In this document: positions 32,833-43,600 of the stretch, in pieces
Numbering within the stretch: position 1 is the stretch's first letter
Layout: each line of letters opens with the position of its first letter
Source: Streptomyces wedmorensis
GTDB taxonomy: Bacteria > Actinomycetota > Actinomycetes > Streptomycetales > Streptomycetaceae
Direction: 5' to 3'
Length of the DNA: 57,004 bases
NCBI RefSeq assembly: GCF_000716445.1
Contig: NZ_JNWK01000076.1
Location: 1-57,004 of the forward strand
Notes under the pieces: generated by a model
Database searches by the model: none
Seen by the model: only the letters and a program-made list of their open reading frames with translations
Told to the model about the DNA's origin: nothing
Program-made: the position numbers and the translations under genes

Positions 32833-35233
32833 CGCACTGTCCGCGACGTAGATCGATCAACCCGACTTCGCGCGCCACCAGCCGGGGATGAAAAGGCATG
32901 CCCTCTGCCAGGCGGGCGCCGATCAGATCGAGCGCACTCCGCATCTGCTCATAGGTGGCACCCGGACGCATCGGCTGGGACGCCAACACCCCGGCGGCCT
33001 CCAGGACACCGACGACGAAGGTGGTCCTGTTCTCGTTTTCGAACAGGCCGAGCTCCGTCCTGTACGTGCTGAGCACCATGGGGAGGCTGTTCCTCCGGTC
33101 GTTCATCGCCCTGGCCACGACGTAGTCCGCCCACCGCCCCACCGGAGAATCCTCGCGTGCCGCATCATCGATGCTGAGATGCGTTTCCGTGGCGCTCGGT
33201 GGATCCGGAACCACCAGCTCCGGCGCGACGACACCCTCGTCCCGAGACGTGGAGACCGAAGCCGCCTCCCCCTCGAACGCACTCTCCATCTGCCGAACGA
33301 ACGCCGCTTCCTCCTCAGCGGTCAGCGCCCCCGGACGAACCAGCCGACCGAGGTCGGGAGAGTCGCCCCGGGGCGACTCGCTCGTATCCATCAGCGACTC
33401 CGCGTCCGGGTCCGGCGTGGCCTCCTCCCCCCTTCCCGAAACGCCCAGCCAGGAGCTGACCAGATACTCCTGCTGGAGGGTCGCCACCGGCACCCCGAAC
33501 ACCGCTCGCGCGATGGAGGGCACATCGGGCACCTGACCATCGGCCTGAGCCTGCCGGCCCAGCCCCACCGCGTACTCCTTCATCCGCTGACGGGCGCCGC
33601 CCGGCACAGGGTGAAGAAGACCGGCACCGGTGATCCACCCCAGAACCCGCCATGGCGAGCGGTTGTTATTGGGCAGGACGGAATGCGCCAGCTGAGTCAG
33701 GCCAAGCGGCTCGCCCGCTGTCAGGCGAGCCTCCACCTCGCCGAGGAAGGCCCTCATCTCCTCAAAGGAAGCGGTGCCGATGATCGACATCCCCGCCCCC
33801 TTCAGGACACCGCGAATGAAGTCGATCTCGCCCCAGAGGCCGACGTCCAGGCCGACCTCCTTCCCGTACCTGGCGGCTTGCGGACGGATGCCGTCCCGCT
33901 GGTCGTTCATCGCCCTGGCCACGACGTAGTCCGCCCACTGCCCCGCCGGAGAGCCCTCGCCCACCGCCTGCTTGAAACCGATTCGTTCCGTGAGGTTCGG
34001 TCGAGCCGGAATCTCCAGTTCCGGCATGACGACGCGCTCGGTCCGAAGCGAGGAGAGCGAAACAGCGCCCGTCTCCGTAGGCAGGCTCGTGAGCAGGAAG
34101 CCCTCCCCGGTACGCGTGGTACTGGTACTCGCCTCACCCGTCGGCGTACCCTCCGTCGCTCGAGCGAACCCCGCTTCCTCCTCAGCCGGGTTCTCCGGAC
34201 CATCCAACACACCGAGGTCGCGGGACTCGTCCCGGGGCAGGTCGCCCGTACCCGTCAGCGACTGCGCGTACGGGTCCGGCGTGGCCTCCTCCACCCCTCC
34301 CGAGCCGCCGAGCCAGGAAGTGACCAGATACTCCTGCTGGAGGGTCGTCACCGGCACCCCGAACACCGCGGTGACCCACCCCAGAACCCGCCACGCTCCG
34401 CGGGACTTGTGGAGGCCGACGTCCACCCCTACCTGCCGGAAGCCAGGACGCTCATTGGCTGCCAGGCGGGCGCCGATCAGATCGACCGCCTTCCTCATCG
34501 CCTCATAGGGAGTGTGGTTACGCATCGGAGAGTGCGCCAACACCCCGGCACCCTCCAGAACACCGAGAACGAAGCTTGCCCCCCCGTCTTCTGAGAGGCC
34601 CACGCCGAGGTCCCGCTCGTACCTGCCGGTTTTAAGGGGCAGGTTGTTCCTCCGGTCGTTCATCGCCCTGGCCACGATGTAGTCCGCCCACTGCCCCGCC
34701 GGAGAGCCCTCGCCCACCGCCTGCGTGAAACCGATCCGTTCCGTGAGGTTCGGTGGCACCGGAATCTCCAGTTCCGGCACGACGACGTCCTCGGCCCGAG
34801 GCGAGGAGAGCGAAACAGCGCCCGTCTCCATAGGCAGGCTCGTGGGCGGGAAGCCCTCCCCGGCACGCGTGGTACTGGTACTCGCCTCACCGGCCAGCGC
34901 ACCCTCCATCGCCCGGGCCAACTCCGCTTCCTCCGCAGTCAGCGCCTCCGAACCATCCAACACACCGAGGTCGCGGGACTCGACCCGGGGCAGCTCGCTC
35001 GCGTCCATCAGCGACTCCGCGTTCGGGTCGGTGACGTCTGGGTCCGGCGTGCCGTCCGGGTCCGGTGTGGCCACTTCCCCCCCTCCCGAAACGCCCAGCC
35101 AGGAGCTGACGAGATGGACCTGATGCACGGTCGATAGAGCCACACGGAACACCGCTCGCGCGATGGAGGGCACATCGGGCACCTGACCGTTGGCCTGAGC
35201 CTGCCGGCCCAGCCCCACCGCGTACTCCTTCAT
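32489..35233 (-). CDS. Giant-gene fragment, repeat array (middle part C)
   Basis: A 914-codon open stretch whose meaningful part runs from 35,246 to about 32,850. It holds three copies of the module [QWADYVVARAMNDRR - FVxGVLEGAG - MRxAVDLIGARL - WRVLGWVTGAGLL - RQRMKEYAVGLGRQAQ - SIARAVFGVPVTTLQQEYLV - linker SLMDTSE - VVVPELEIP]. In the first copy WRVLGWVT is joined directly to AVFGVPVTT (about nt 34,368), an in-frame loss of about 45 residues. The last 60 residues of the open frame are out of frame. The apparent ATG at 35,231-35,233 is the conserved Met inside RQRMKEYAV, not a real start. The helical modules are of unknown function. Confidence 0.6.
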   Translation of the reverse strand: MKEYAVGLGRQAQANGQVPDVPSIARAVFRVALSTVHQVHLVSSWLGVSGGGEVATPDPDGTPDPDVTDPNAESLMDASELPRVESRDLGVLDGSEALTAEEAELARAMEGALAGEASTSTTRAGEGFPPTSLPMETGAVSLSSPRAEDVVVPELEIPVPPNLTERIGFTQAVGEGSPAGQWADYIVARAMNDRRNNLPLKTGRYERDLGVGLSEDGGASFVLGVLEGAGVLAHSPMRNHTPYEAMRKAVDLIGARLAANERPGFRQVGVDVGLHKSRGAWRVLGWVTAVFGVPVTTLQQEYLVTSWLGGSGGVEEATPDPYAQSLTGTGDLPRDESRDLGVLDGPENPAEEEAGFARATEGTPTGEASTSTTRTGEGFLLTSLPTETGAVSLSSLRTERVVMPELEIPARPNLTERIGFKQAVGEGSPAGQWADYVVARAMNDQRDGIRPQAARYGKEVGLDVGLWGEIDFIRGVLKGAGMSIIGTASFEEMRAFLGEVEARLTAGEPLGLTQLAHSVLPNNNRSPWRVLGWITGAGLLHPVPGGARQRMKEYAVGLGRQAQADGQVPDVPSIARAVFGVPVATLQQEYLVSSWLGVSGRGEEATPDPDAESLMDTSESPRGDSPDLGRLVRPGALTAEEEAAFVRQMESAFEGEAASVSTSRDEGVVAPELVVPDPPSATETHLSIDDAAREDSPVGRWADYVVARAMNDRRNSLPMVLSTYRTELGLFENENRTTFVVGVLEAAGVLASQPMRPGATYEQMRSALDLIGARLAEGMPFHPRLVAREVGLIDLRRGQCGVRGAGDDPPAGVSGHFLARRLGRGGGGHAGPGRHAGPGRHRPGCHRPGRHAGRGCHRLGRHAGRGCHRLGRHAGRGVADGYERAAGWGDYRPSWRDLPAHGPGYGSCGCGLHV
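32606..32704 (-). repeat. 33-bp tandem repeat, three units
   Basis: Units at 32606-32638, 32639-32671 and 32672-32704 are identical apart from one base in the third. They encode an Asp/Val/Thr-rich linker (DADVTDSDVTP). Units of 33 bp keep the frame, so copy number can change without frameshift. Confidence 0.9.
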
Positions 35234-37665
35234 CCGCTGACGGGCGGATGAAAAGGCTCGTCAGCTGCCAGGCGGGCGCTGATCAGATCGAGCGCCTTCC
35301 TCATCTGCTCATAGGTGGCACCCGAACGCACCGGATGGCCCGCCAACACCCCGGCACCCTCCAGGACACCGACGACGAACGCGGACTTGACCGCGGTTGT
35401 GGGGATGCCGAGCTCCGTCTCGTACGCGCCGATCAGCATGGGGAGGGTGCCCATCCGGTCGTTCATCGCCCTGGCCACGAGGTAGTCCGCCGACCGCCCC
35501 GCCAGAGAGTTCGCGAGTGCTGCAGCATCGAGGCTGAGATTCATGGCGCTCGGTGGATCCGGAACCACCAGCTCCGGCGCGACGACACCCTCGTCCCGAG
35601 ACGTGGAGACCGAAGCCGGGGCCGGCGTGGCCTCATCCACCCCTCCCGAGCCGCCGAGCCAGGAGGTGACCAGATACTCCTGCTGGAGGGTCGTTTCCCG
35701 CACCCCGAACACCGCTCGCGCGATGGAGGGCACATCGGGCACCTGACCGTCGGCCTGAGCCTGCCGGCCCAGCCCCACCGCGTACTCCTTCATCCGCTGA
35801 CGGGCGCCGCCCGGCACAAGACGAAGAAGACCGGCACCGGTGACCCACCCTAGAACCCGCCACACTCCGGGGCGCCGTGGGAGCCCGCTGTCCTCTGCCG
35901 CCTTATAGAAGTCAAGAGGCTTACCGGCTGCCAGGCGGGCGCCGATCAGATCGACCGCCTTCCTCATCTGCTCATAGGTAGCGCCGCTACGCATCGGATT
36001 GGGCGCCAACATCCCGGCGCCCTCCAGAACACCGGGAACGAAGCCTGTCGGCTCGGTTTCGGTCCTCATGCCGAGGCCCTGCTCGTAGCTGTTGGCCATG
36101 AGGCGCAGGTTGTTCCTCCGGTCGTTCATCGCCCTGGCCACGACGTAGTCCGCCCACTGCCCCACCGGAGAGTCCTCGCCCATCACCAAGGAGAAGGTGA
36201 TGCGCTGTCCGTCGAGGCCCGGTGGCACCGGAATCTCCAGCTCCGGCACGACGACGTCCTCGGCCCGAGGCGAGGAAAGCGAAACAGCGTCCGTCTCCAT
36301 AGGCAGGCTCGTGGGCGGGAAGCCCTCCCCGACACGCGTGGTACTGGTACTCGCCTCACCCGCCGGCGCACCCTCCATCGCCCGGGCCAACTCCGCTTCC
36401 TTCACAGTCAGCGTCTCCGAACCATCCAACACACCCAGGTCGCGGGGCTCGTCCCGGGGCAGCTCGCTCGTATCCATCAGCGACTGCGCGTTCGGGTCGG
36501 TGACGTCCAGCTCCGGTGTGACGTCCGGGCCCGGTGTGGCCTCCTCCACCCCTCCCGAAACGCCCAGCCAGGAGCTGACCAGATACTCCTGCTGGAGGGT
36601 CGTCACCGGCACCCCGAACACCGCTCGCGCGATGGAGCGCACATCGGGCACCTGGCCCTTGGTCTGAGCCTGCCGGCCCAGCGCCACCGCGTGGTCCTCC
36701 ATCCGCTGACGGGCACCGCCCGCCACAGGGAAGAGACCCATGGCAGCGATGGCCCAGCCCAGAACCCGCCACACTCCCTTCGGCCATTCGGCCATCCCGA
36801 CATCGCGCGCTACCTGCTGGATGTCGCGCGTCATCTGCCGGAAGTCAAGAGGCCCACCCGCTGCCAGGCGGGCGCCGATCAGATCGACCGCATTCCTCAT
36901 CTGCTCATAGGTAGCGCCGCTACGCATCGGATAGGGCGCCAACATCCCGGCGCCCTCCAGAACACCGGGAACGAAGCCTGTCACCTCGGTATGGGGCCTC
37001 ATGCCGAGGCCCTGCTCGTACCTGGTGACCATGAGGGGCAGGTTGTTCCTCCGGTCGTCCATCGCCCTGGCCACCAAGTAGTCCGCCCACTGCCCCACCG
37101 GAGAGTCCTCGCCCAGCACAATGGAGAAGGCGATGCGCTGTCCGTTGAGGCTCGGTGGCACCGGAATCTCCAGCTCCGGCACGACGACGTCCTCGGCCCG
37201 AGGCGAGGAAAGCGAAACAGCGCCCGTCTCCGTAGGCAGGCTCGTGGGCGGGAAGCCCTCCCCGACACGTGTGGTACTCGCCTCACCTGCCGGCGCACTC
37301 GTCAGCTCTTCCGGACCATCCGGCTCACCGAGGTCGCGGTACTCGTCCCGGGGCAGCTCGCTCGTGTCCATCAGCGACTCCGTGTCCGAGACGACGGCAT
37401 CCGCGCCGGAGGTGGCCGTGTCGAAGACGACCTGGACGGAGACGCTCGGGTCGACGACAGCCGGGATGGAGACGGCGGGGTCGATGACAACGGGGGACGG
37501 AGTGGACTCTTCCACCACCGGGGCAGCGAGGTGCTGCCTCAGGAACCGGAACCACTGTCTCCGGCACGAGAGCGTCCGCGCCGGAGGCGGCCGTGTCGAA
37601 GACGACCTGGACGGACGCGCTCGGGTCGACGACAGCCGGGATGGAGACGGCGGGGTCGATGACAA
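35230..37665 (-). CDS. Giant-gene fragment, repeat array (middle part B)
   Basis: An 811-codon open stretch. Its first 40 or so codons are out of frame; sense begins at copy A of the 141-bp repeat (37,541) with QHLAAPVVEESTPSPVVIDP. It then holds three array modules with very similar linkers (SLMDTSELPRDE, GEGFPPTSLP, VVVPELEIPVPP). The third module has lost the acidic linker (DEATPAPASVSTSRDEG). It ends abruptly at AADEPFHP, where a frame change at about 35,246 leads into the next fragment; the middle of that module is missing. Most likely it is part of one giant gene rather than a separate protein. Confidence 0.6.
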   Translation of the reverse strand: MSSTPPSPSRLSSTRARPSRSSSTRPPPARTLSCRRQWFRFLRQHLAAPVVEESTPSPVVIDPAVSIPAVVDPSVSVQVVFDTATSGADAVVSDTESLMDTSELPRDEYRDLGEPDGPEELTSAPAGEASTTRVGEGFPPTSLPTETGAVSLSSPRAEDVVVPELEIPVPPSLNGQRIAFSIVLGEDSPVGQWADYLVARAMDDRRNNLPLMVTRYEQGLGMRPHTEVTGFVPGVLEGAGMLAPYPMRSGATYEQMRNAVDLIGARLAAGGPLDFRQMTRDIQQVARDVGMAEWPKGVWRVLGWAIAAMGLFPVAGGARQRMEDHAVALGRQAQTKGQVPDVRSIARAVFGVPVTTLQQEYLVSSWLGVSGGVEEATPGPDVTPELDVTDPNAQSLMDTSELPRDEPRDLGVLDGSETLTVKEAELARAMEGAPAGEASTSTTRVGEGFPPTSLPMETDAVSLSSPRAEDVVVPELEIPVPPGLDGQRITFSLVMGEDSPVGQWADYVVARAMNDRRNNLRLMANSYEQGLGMRTETEPTGFVPGVLEGAGMLAPNPMRSGATYEQMRKAVDLIGARLAAGKPLDFYKAAEDSGLPRRPGVWRVLGWVTGAGLLRLVPGGARQRMKEYAVGLGRQAQADGQVPDVPSIARAVFGVRETTLQQEYLVTSWLGGSGGVDEATPAPASVSTSRDEGVVAPELVVPDPPSAMNLSLDAAALANSLAGRSADYLVARAMNDRMGTLPMLIGAYETELGIPTTAVKSAFVVGVLEGAGVLAGHPVRSGATYEQMRKALDLISARLAADEPFHPPVSG
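37401..37541 (-). repeat. 141-bp direct repeat, copy A
   Basis: Nearly identical to 37576-37716 (only a few base differences). It encodes QHLAAPVVEESTPSPVVIDP and the following PAVSIPAVVDPSVSVQVVFD in frame with fragment B. The 175-nt step between copies is not divisible by three. Confidence 0.9.
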
Positions 37666-40600
37666 CGGGGGACGGAGTGGACTCTTCCACCACCGGGGCA
37701 GCGAGGTGCTGCCTCAACGTCCATGTCGTCCGTCTCGCTGACGCGATCCGGGTTGTCAAGGAGGAAGGAGTCCGCGAGGCCCTGCCCGGACCGCTGCATC
37801 GCCCCGAGGAACTCCTGCCATCCCTGATCGAAATAGTCGTCGACGTCCATCGCGTCCGGATCGCCGGTGACCTGCGTGCCGCCCACGCCGAGGCCCCGGG
37901 GCACGAGGCCCAACTCACCTGTGAGAGAGAGGATTTCCCGGTTGGCCCCTCGCTCGCCGCCCTCCTTCAATGCCTTCATCACGCGCACCAGGCGCTCCTC
38001 GCGCACCAGCCTCACGGAGAGCGGTACGGGGGCCAGGGTGATTCCACCGATGGCTTCGTTGAGGTACCCGGACGCGATGCCGCGCAGGGTGGCGCGCTCG
38101 GACCGGGACATGCCCTCCAGGAAACGACTCTGCGTCAGGAAGGCCTCGGCGTACTGACGCCAGGTCTCGATCGTCTGCGGGTGCAGACCGTTCCGCTGTG
38201 CGAAATCGGCCGCTCTGGAAGCAGCCATCGGCGTGCCCATGTCCGGATGGTCGAACAGCGCCTGGAAATCGGCTCCGTACCGCGGGCTGTGCTCGAGCAT
38301 CATCCGGTGCACCTGCAGCACCGGGTACCGCGTGCCGCCCGGCAGGCTCAGGTGCCCGGCGATGTCCGACAGCGAGGCTCCCTGGTAGACCAGCTCGGCC
38401 GCGCGGGTCGCCAGTGCGGCCGCCAGGCCGCCTCGCAGGTGCTCCAGGTTCGGCAGATTCGGGTCACGGGGGTCGAGCTGCCGCACGCGTTCCAGGGAGA
38501 TCGGCGGGCTGGGGTAACGCCGCAGGACCTCCAGGTACTGCCGGCGCAGTTCCTCCACCCTCGACGACGTCGTGGGAGTCTCCGCTTCCGACCTCGCGGC
38601 CTCTTCCCGCGGGCTCGGCTCGGGGACGTCATCGAGCGCCATGGGGTCACGGCCGTCGCCGAGACTGTCGCCGAGCCACATCGTGGTCAGGTACACCTGC
38701 TGCGGGGTCTCCTGGTCGGTGCGGAACACCTGCCTGGCGATCTCCCGCACATCGATCACCGCGCCACGGTCCACATACGCGTCCGCCAGCTCACGGGCTC
38801 TGGCGACCATCCGCGCCCGGGCCCCGTCGGTCGGCATGTCGCCCATGAGCCCCGCGCCCACCAACCAGCCTCGGACCAGCGGCACGGAGGAGTCCGCGTC
38901 GTCCTCGCTGAGCATCGACCGGGCGTAGGCATAGGGGTCGCGCAGGTGAGGCTCATCCGCCCGCGCGGTGTCGAGCACACGCCGCATGACCTGTGAGGTG
39001 GGCCGTGGTCCGCGCTCTCCGGGCCGAAGTCCGCTCGTGATCGGTTGCCCCCGCACCCCGGACGCTTCCAGGATGCCGAGGACCTCGTGGTGGTGCCGCC
39101 ACGGCTCGTGGCGTTCTCCTCCTCGGGCCCCCTTGCTGATGGCCGTGATGTCGGTCGGGGAGCCGCTCATGTGCAGATGCATGGCGTGGGCCACGACGTG
39201 GTCGGCCACGGCGCTCAGCACCGTGAGCGGATCGGCGGTTTCCGGCAGCGAGAGCGAAGCGAGGGGCTCGGGCATCGCGTCGCCGAGGGTGTATGGGGCG
39301 GAGTCGGTCCCGGGCGCCTCGACCGGCACCGGCGCGGGCACCTGGACCGGCAGCGGTTCCCGCTCTCCGTCCATGGCCCGCGGCGATGCCTCGTCGTACG
39401 GGAGCCCGAAGAGCCGCGAGGGTCCCAGCATCGCGGTCAGCTCCGGCTCGACGACGGTGGGAAGACCCGCCTTCCCCAGCCAGTACCGGACGGCGCCGAC
39501 CTCGTCCGCCGAGGGCGTCGAGACCCCGAAGACCGTGCGTGCCAGCCGGCCCGCGTCGACCGTGGCGTCCTGTGCCCGCAGCTCCCGCGCCGCGTCGACG
39601 ATCCGGTCGACGAACGTCTGGTACGGGCTTTCGCCCTCCACCTCGTCGAGGTGCCGGGTGCCGTCGCGCCACCCCTCCACCCGTCGGAGGGAGTCGGGCG
39701 ACGCGTCGCCGAGTACCTCTGTCGCGACGTCGGACAGCGGCCGCGGGGAAGGGCTGTCCTCGGCGGCGCGCAGGGCCGCGATGCCGATCATCATGCTCCG
39801 CATCGGACGCCCGTCGCTGAGCCGGTCCCGGCCGAACCTCGCGCCGGCTTCGAGGTATCCGGCCACCTGGCCCTGGACGCTCCCGTCCGTCGCGAGGGCC
39901 TCCGGGAACAACTGCCGCGCCACGTCGTCGACAGTGAGGTCCGTCATGTCGTCCACGGCGTCGAGCGTCCGCTCGGCGGACACCTGTCGCGCCGCTCGGA
40001 CCTCCTCGGGCGCGAGCACCGGGATGCCCTCCTCCCCCAGCCATTCCGCCAGCAGCGGCAGGGCCCGGTCGTGGGCCGACGGGTCGAAGAGGTGCGCGGC
40101 GAGCCCGTACAGGTCGGCGCCGCCCATCCTCTCCGCGTCGAGACGGGCCCGGCCGACGGCCATCGGCCGCAGCGTGAGGGCCGCGGTGTGGTGCAGGGTG
40201 CCGTCGTTGTTCCAGACCTGCCTGCCGGCACGGCGCAGGTCCCGCTCGATCGTCTCGACGGCCTCGGTGTTCCGCGTGTCCGTGCCGTCGCCCGCGCCGC
40301 CCAGCAAGCCGCGAGGCCGCAGGCCGTTCGCCTCGCGGAGCCGCTCCACCAGGGCGCGCGCCTCCCGCTCGCGCGTCGGCGAATGCTCGTTGTCGCGCAG
40401 GAACCGGGCCACCTCGACGTACGTCCAGTACACCTCGGGGCGCGCCTCGCGGAGCGATTCACCCGGCCGCGTTCCCCAGGCCGTGGGAACCTGGATCATC
40501 TCGCCCACCATGTCGACGGCCTCCCGCATCAGCGCGTCGAGTTCAGGACTGGAAGGCTGTTCGTCCAGCTCGCGCTGGAATGCCGCGTTGAGGTCGGTGA

Positions 40601-43600
40601 CCCGCACCTCGGCCATCGAGGTGACGGCCTCCCCGTACCGCGGAAGCACTCCGGGCTCCTCGTACGGGGGCACGGGAATGCCGGAGGGTTCCGAGTCGGG
40701 GCTCGTCGCCGGCCGGCTCAGGAGTGTGTCGAAGTACGTGGCCGCACTGGGGTGCATTCCCCTGCTCACCACGAAGTCGATCAGGCTCGCACGGATCTGG
40801 TCGGCGGGTGCCCGCACGCTGGCGAGGTCGCTGATGATGTCGAAGTCGTACGCGTACTGCTCCGATTCGTCGAGCAGATCCTGGTGCATCGCCTCACTGT
40901 CGTGAACGATCCCGAAATCCCACCGGCCCGAGTAGACGAATTCCTCCCGATCCGACGTGGGCACGTGGTCCTCGGGCAGCGGCCCACCCAGTGCCCGGAT
41001 TCTGTCCAGCACCTGTTCGACCGGTTCCTGGCGGTCTTCGCTCCGGAGGGCCGACTCGCTCTCCTCGTCCCAGGAGTCGCGACGGTAGAGCTCCGTCCAG
41101 TAGGCGATGACATCGTCGGGTACGTCGATGTCGCTCGCCGCCTCGGCGACGCGTTCCGCCAGCTCGGGCGCGGAGAGGGTCTCACGCACCAGCCAGCCTT
41201 CCTCCTCCATAGTGCGGATGTTCTCGACGAACTCGGTGAAGTCGCGCGCGTATCGTGCCGTCTCGTCCAGCAGCAGGCTGTGCAGCACGTTTCGCTCGAG
41301 CTCTCCGCTCTCGCGGAAGAGCCCGCCGGTGGAGTAGACGGCGGCCAATTGCTCCCTCGCCACGAGATGCCTCAGATGGCTGCTCCGGTCTGCCCAGTAC
41401 TCACCTATGTCATGGGCGACGCCCACGTCGACCACGGCCGCTTCATATGCCGCCTCCGGGCTGTCCTCGCCCTGCATAACCAGCTCGCGGAACGCCTCCA
41501 GGAACTGCGACCACGCCTCGCGGAACGCGCTGTTGTTGGCCAGCAGCAGACTCTGTGTGTCCGCGTCCAGGTCGGCGTCGCCGAAGACGGGCAGGTGGGC
41601 GTGCAGGCGGACCCTGATCGCCTGGTACCGCGCGGACGCATCGAGGGTCGCCCATTCACGCGGAATGGCCTCGACCGGCTGGGCGTCCTGCTCCCCCTCC
41701 CCTGTCCACTCCGTGTCCATGTCCGGGCGGTTCTCCTCCGCCACCTGGTTTCCCCAGGTGCCGGACTCCACGTCCTCCGCGTCCTCCGTCTCGTCGGTCC
41801 GCGTGAGACGCATGGCCCGCACCGCCTCGGTGAGATTCGACAGGCCATCGACGGGATGGGTGGGTGTCCGTGGACCGGCCGTCGCGGAACGCTCTCGGAG
41901 TGTGCCCAACAAGAGCTGGGAGTTCCACAGCCGGTCGTAGCTCGTGTCCATCCCCCGGTCCCGCACGAACGATTCCACTTCCCGCCAGGCCGTGTCCCTG
42001 GGCACGCTGTCGGAGGTGTAGAGGCGGCTGAGGAGTTCGAAGTCGGAGCGGTACTGCGGCTGACGCAGCAGGTCTTCGTGGAAGGCGCGTACTTCCCCCG
42101 CGGGCATGGCCGGGAGGGGAACACCGGTGTAGACGTCCCGTTCGAGGGTGGAGCCGAAGGGGTGGTTCCGGGGCAGCGGTCCGCCCTCCTGCCGGACCGC
42201 CTCGATGATTTCCCGCCCCTCGACGCCCTCGGTGTCCTCCTCGTCGGTCACCCATTCATCGTCGCCGTCCCCGTCCTCCACGTACCGCACCTCGTTGTCG
42301 GAAGACCCGTCGTCCGCCGTCGCGAGCCCGTGCCTGGGCGCGTCGGTGGTGCCTGCCCCGGTGGTGCCCGTGCGGGACGGCCGGCTGCCCAGCAGACGGG
42401 CTGCCGCGAGCTGTTCCTGCCAGCCGTCCTGTGTCCGCAGGGTCTTCCAGAGGCGTACGAGGTTCGGGTCCAGCCTCCTTTCGGCGGCGAACGCGTCGAG
42501 CCGTCGCGAGGCCAGCCCGTCGCGCGCCATGGACTCGAAGTCCATGAGATCCACCGCGTACCGCGGGGACGTGGCGAGAAGTCGCCGGTGGTTCGCCAGC
42601 GTGGTGGCCGGCTCCCCGAACAGCCAGAATCGGACCGTCCCGGAGTTCATCCCTCGTGCCGTGGCGAAGGCGGTCAGCTCCTCCGTCACGGTGTCCTCGT
42701 CGACGAGCGTGCGCTGTACCTCCGCCGCGAGCCCGTAGTCGTGCCGGTAACGGGGCGACTCCTCGAGCAGCGACTCGTGGACCTCGGACACCGTGTCGCG
42801 CGACGACAGGTGCCCGGCCCCGTAGAAGACCCTCTCGTCCGGGGTGAGCGAACCGTCGGTCAGCGGGATCGCGTTCCGCCGCAGTTCGGCCACGGCCGGA
42901 TGGCTCATCGGCCCGGAGAGTTCCCGCACACGCCGGGCCCAGTCGGGATCGGCGAGCACCTGCGCCCAGGCCTGGGCCGCGTCTCGGTGCGGGCCGTGTT
43001 CGCGGACGGCGCTCGCCGCCCCTCCGGTCCGCTCCCCCGCGTCCCGCTCGTCGCGGGTGGCGAAGTCGTGGAACCGGGCCGCGTACGCCACGGAGCCCTC
43101 GTACAACCTCTGGTGCAGTTCGAGGACCTGGGGCCAGGCAAGTGGACCGAACAGCGGCTCACCGTCGAAGAACTGCTGGACGATGGTCTCGATGCTCCCC
43201 TCGTTCGGAGACGTCTCGGACTCTTCCGGCAACGATTCCAGGACCATGGAGCCGGGGCCTTCCGCGGCTCGCAGACCCAGCTCGGAACGGATCCGCTCGG
43301 CGAGGGAGACGGCTCGGCTGACGCCGCTGTCCCGGAAGAAGAGGAGGTCGGGATCCCTCGTCAGCGCAAGCGCCAGCGCCAGCACGGCCCACACGGCCCT
43401 CGGCGGCATCTCGGCCAGCGGGAGGTCCGACCACGCCGTGACGTCCGGCAGCCGCGTCACGGAGGCGGTGAGGTTCACAGCGGCGTCGAGTACGGCCGTG
43501 TAGCTGCCGGGCGTGAGCAGAACCTCGACCGCGAAGTCGTACAGCTCTCCCACGTCGGGTACCACCGGTGAGAGCCTCTCCAGATCCGGTTCGATCCGCT

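Larger units (their letters stand above)
32101..37060 (-). repeat. Array of near-identical ~0.66-0.93 kb repeats inside the giant gene
   Basis: The stretch GTTCATCGCCCTGGCCAC (one copy GTCC) begins at 32,347, 33,101, 33,905, 34,658, 35,461, 36,124 and 37,057, so steps are 754, 804, 753, 803, 663 and 933 nt. A second element of about 100 bp, including CGCACATCGGGCACCTG or close variants and ending CATCCGCTGACGGGC, ends at about 32,236, 33,595, 35,245, 35,805 and 36,714. Steps not divisible by three mark the frame changes. Seven copies of one protein module are encoded. Unequal steps and partial copies show deletion or collapse between copies. Confidence 0.85.

Noticed and set aside
32101..37060. 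CRISPR array
   Set aside because: The repeats are 100 bp to 1 kb, unequally spaced, and encode a conserved protein module. There are no short uniform repeats with unique spacers and no cas genes.
39045..43571. A 1508-codon plus-strand open frame
   Set aside because: Shadow of the giant gene. The minus strand shows conserved repeats across the whole stretch.
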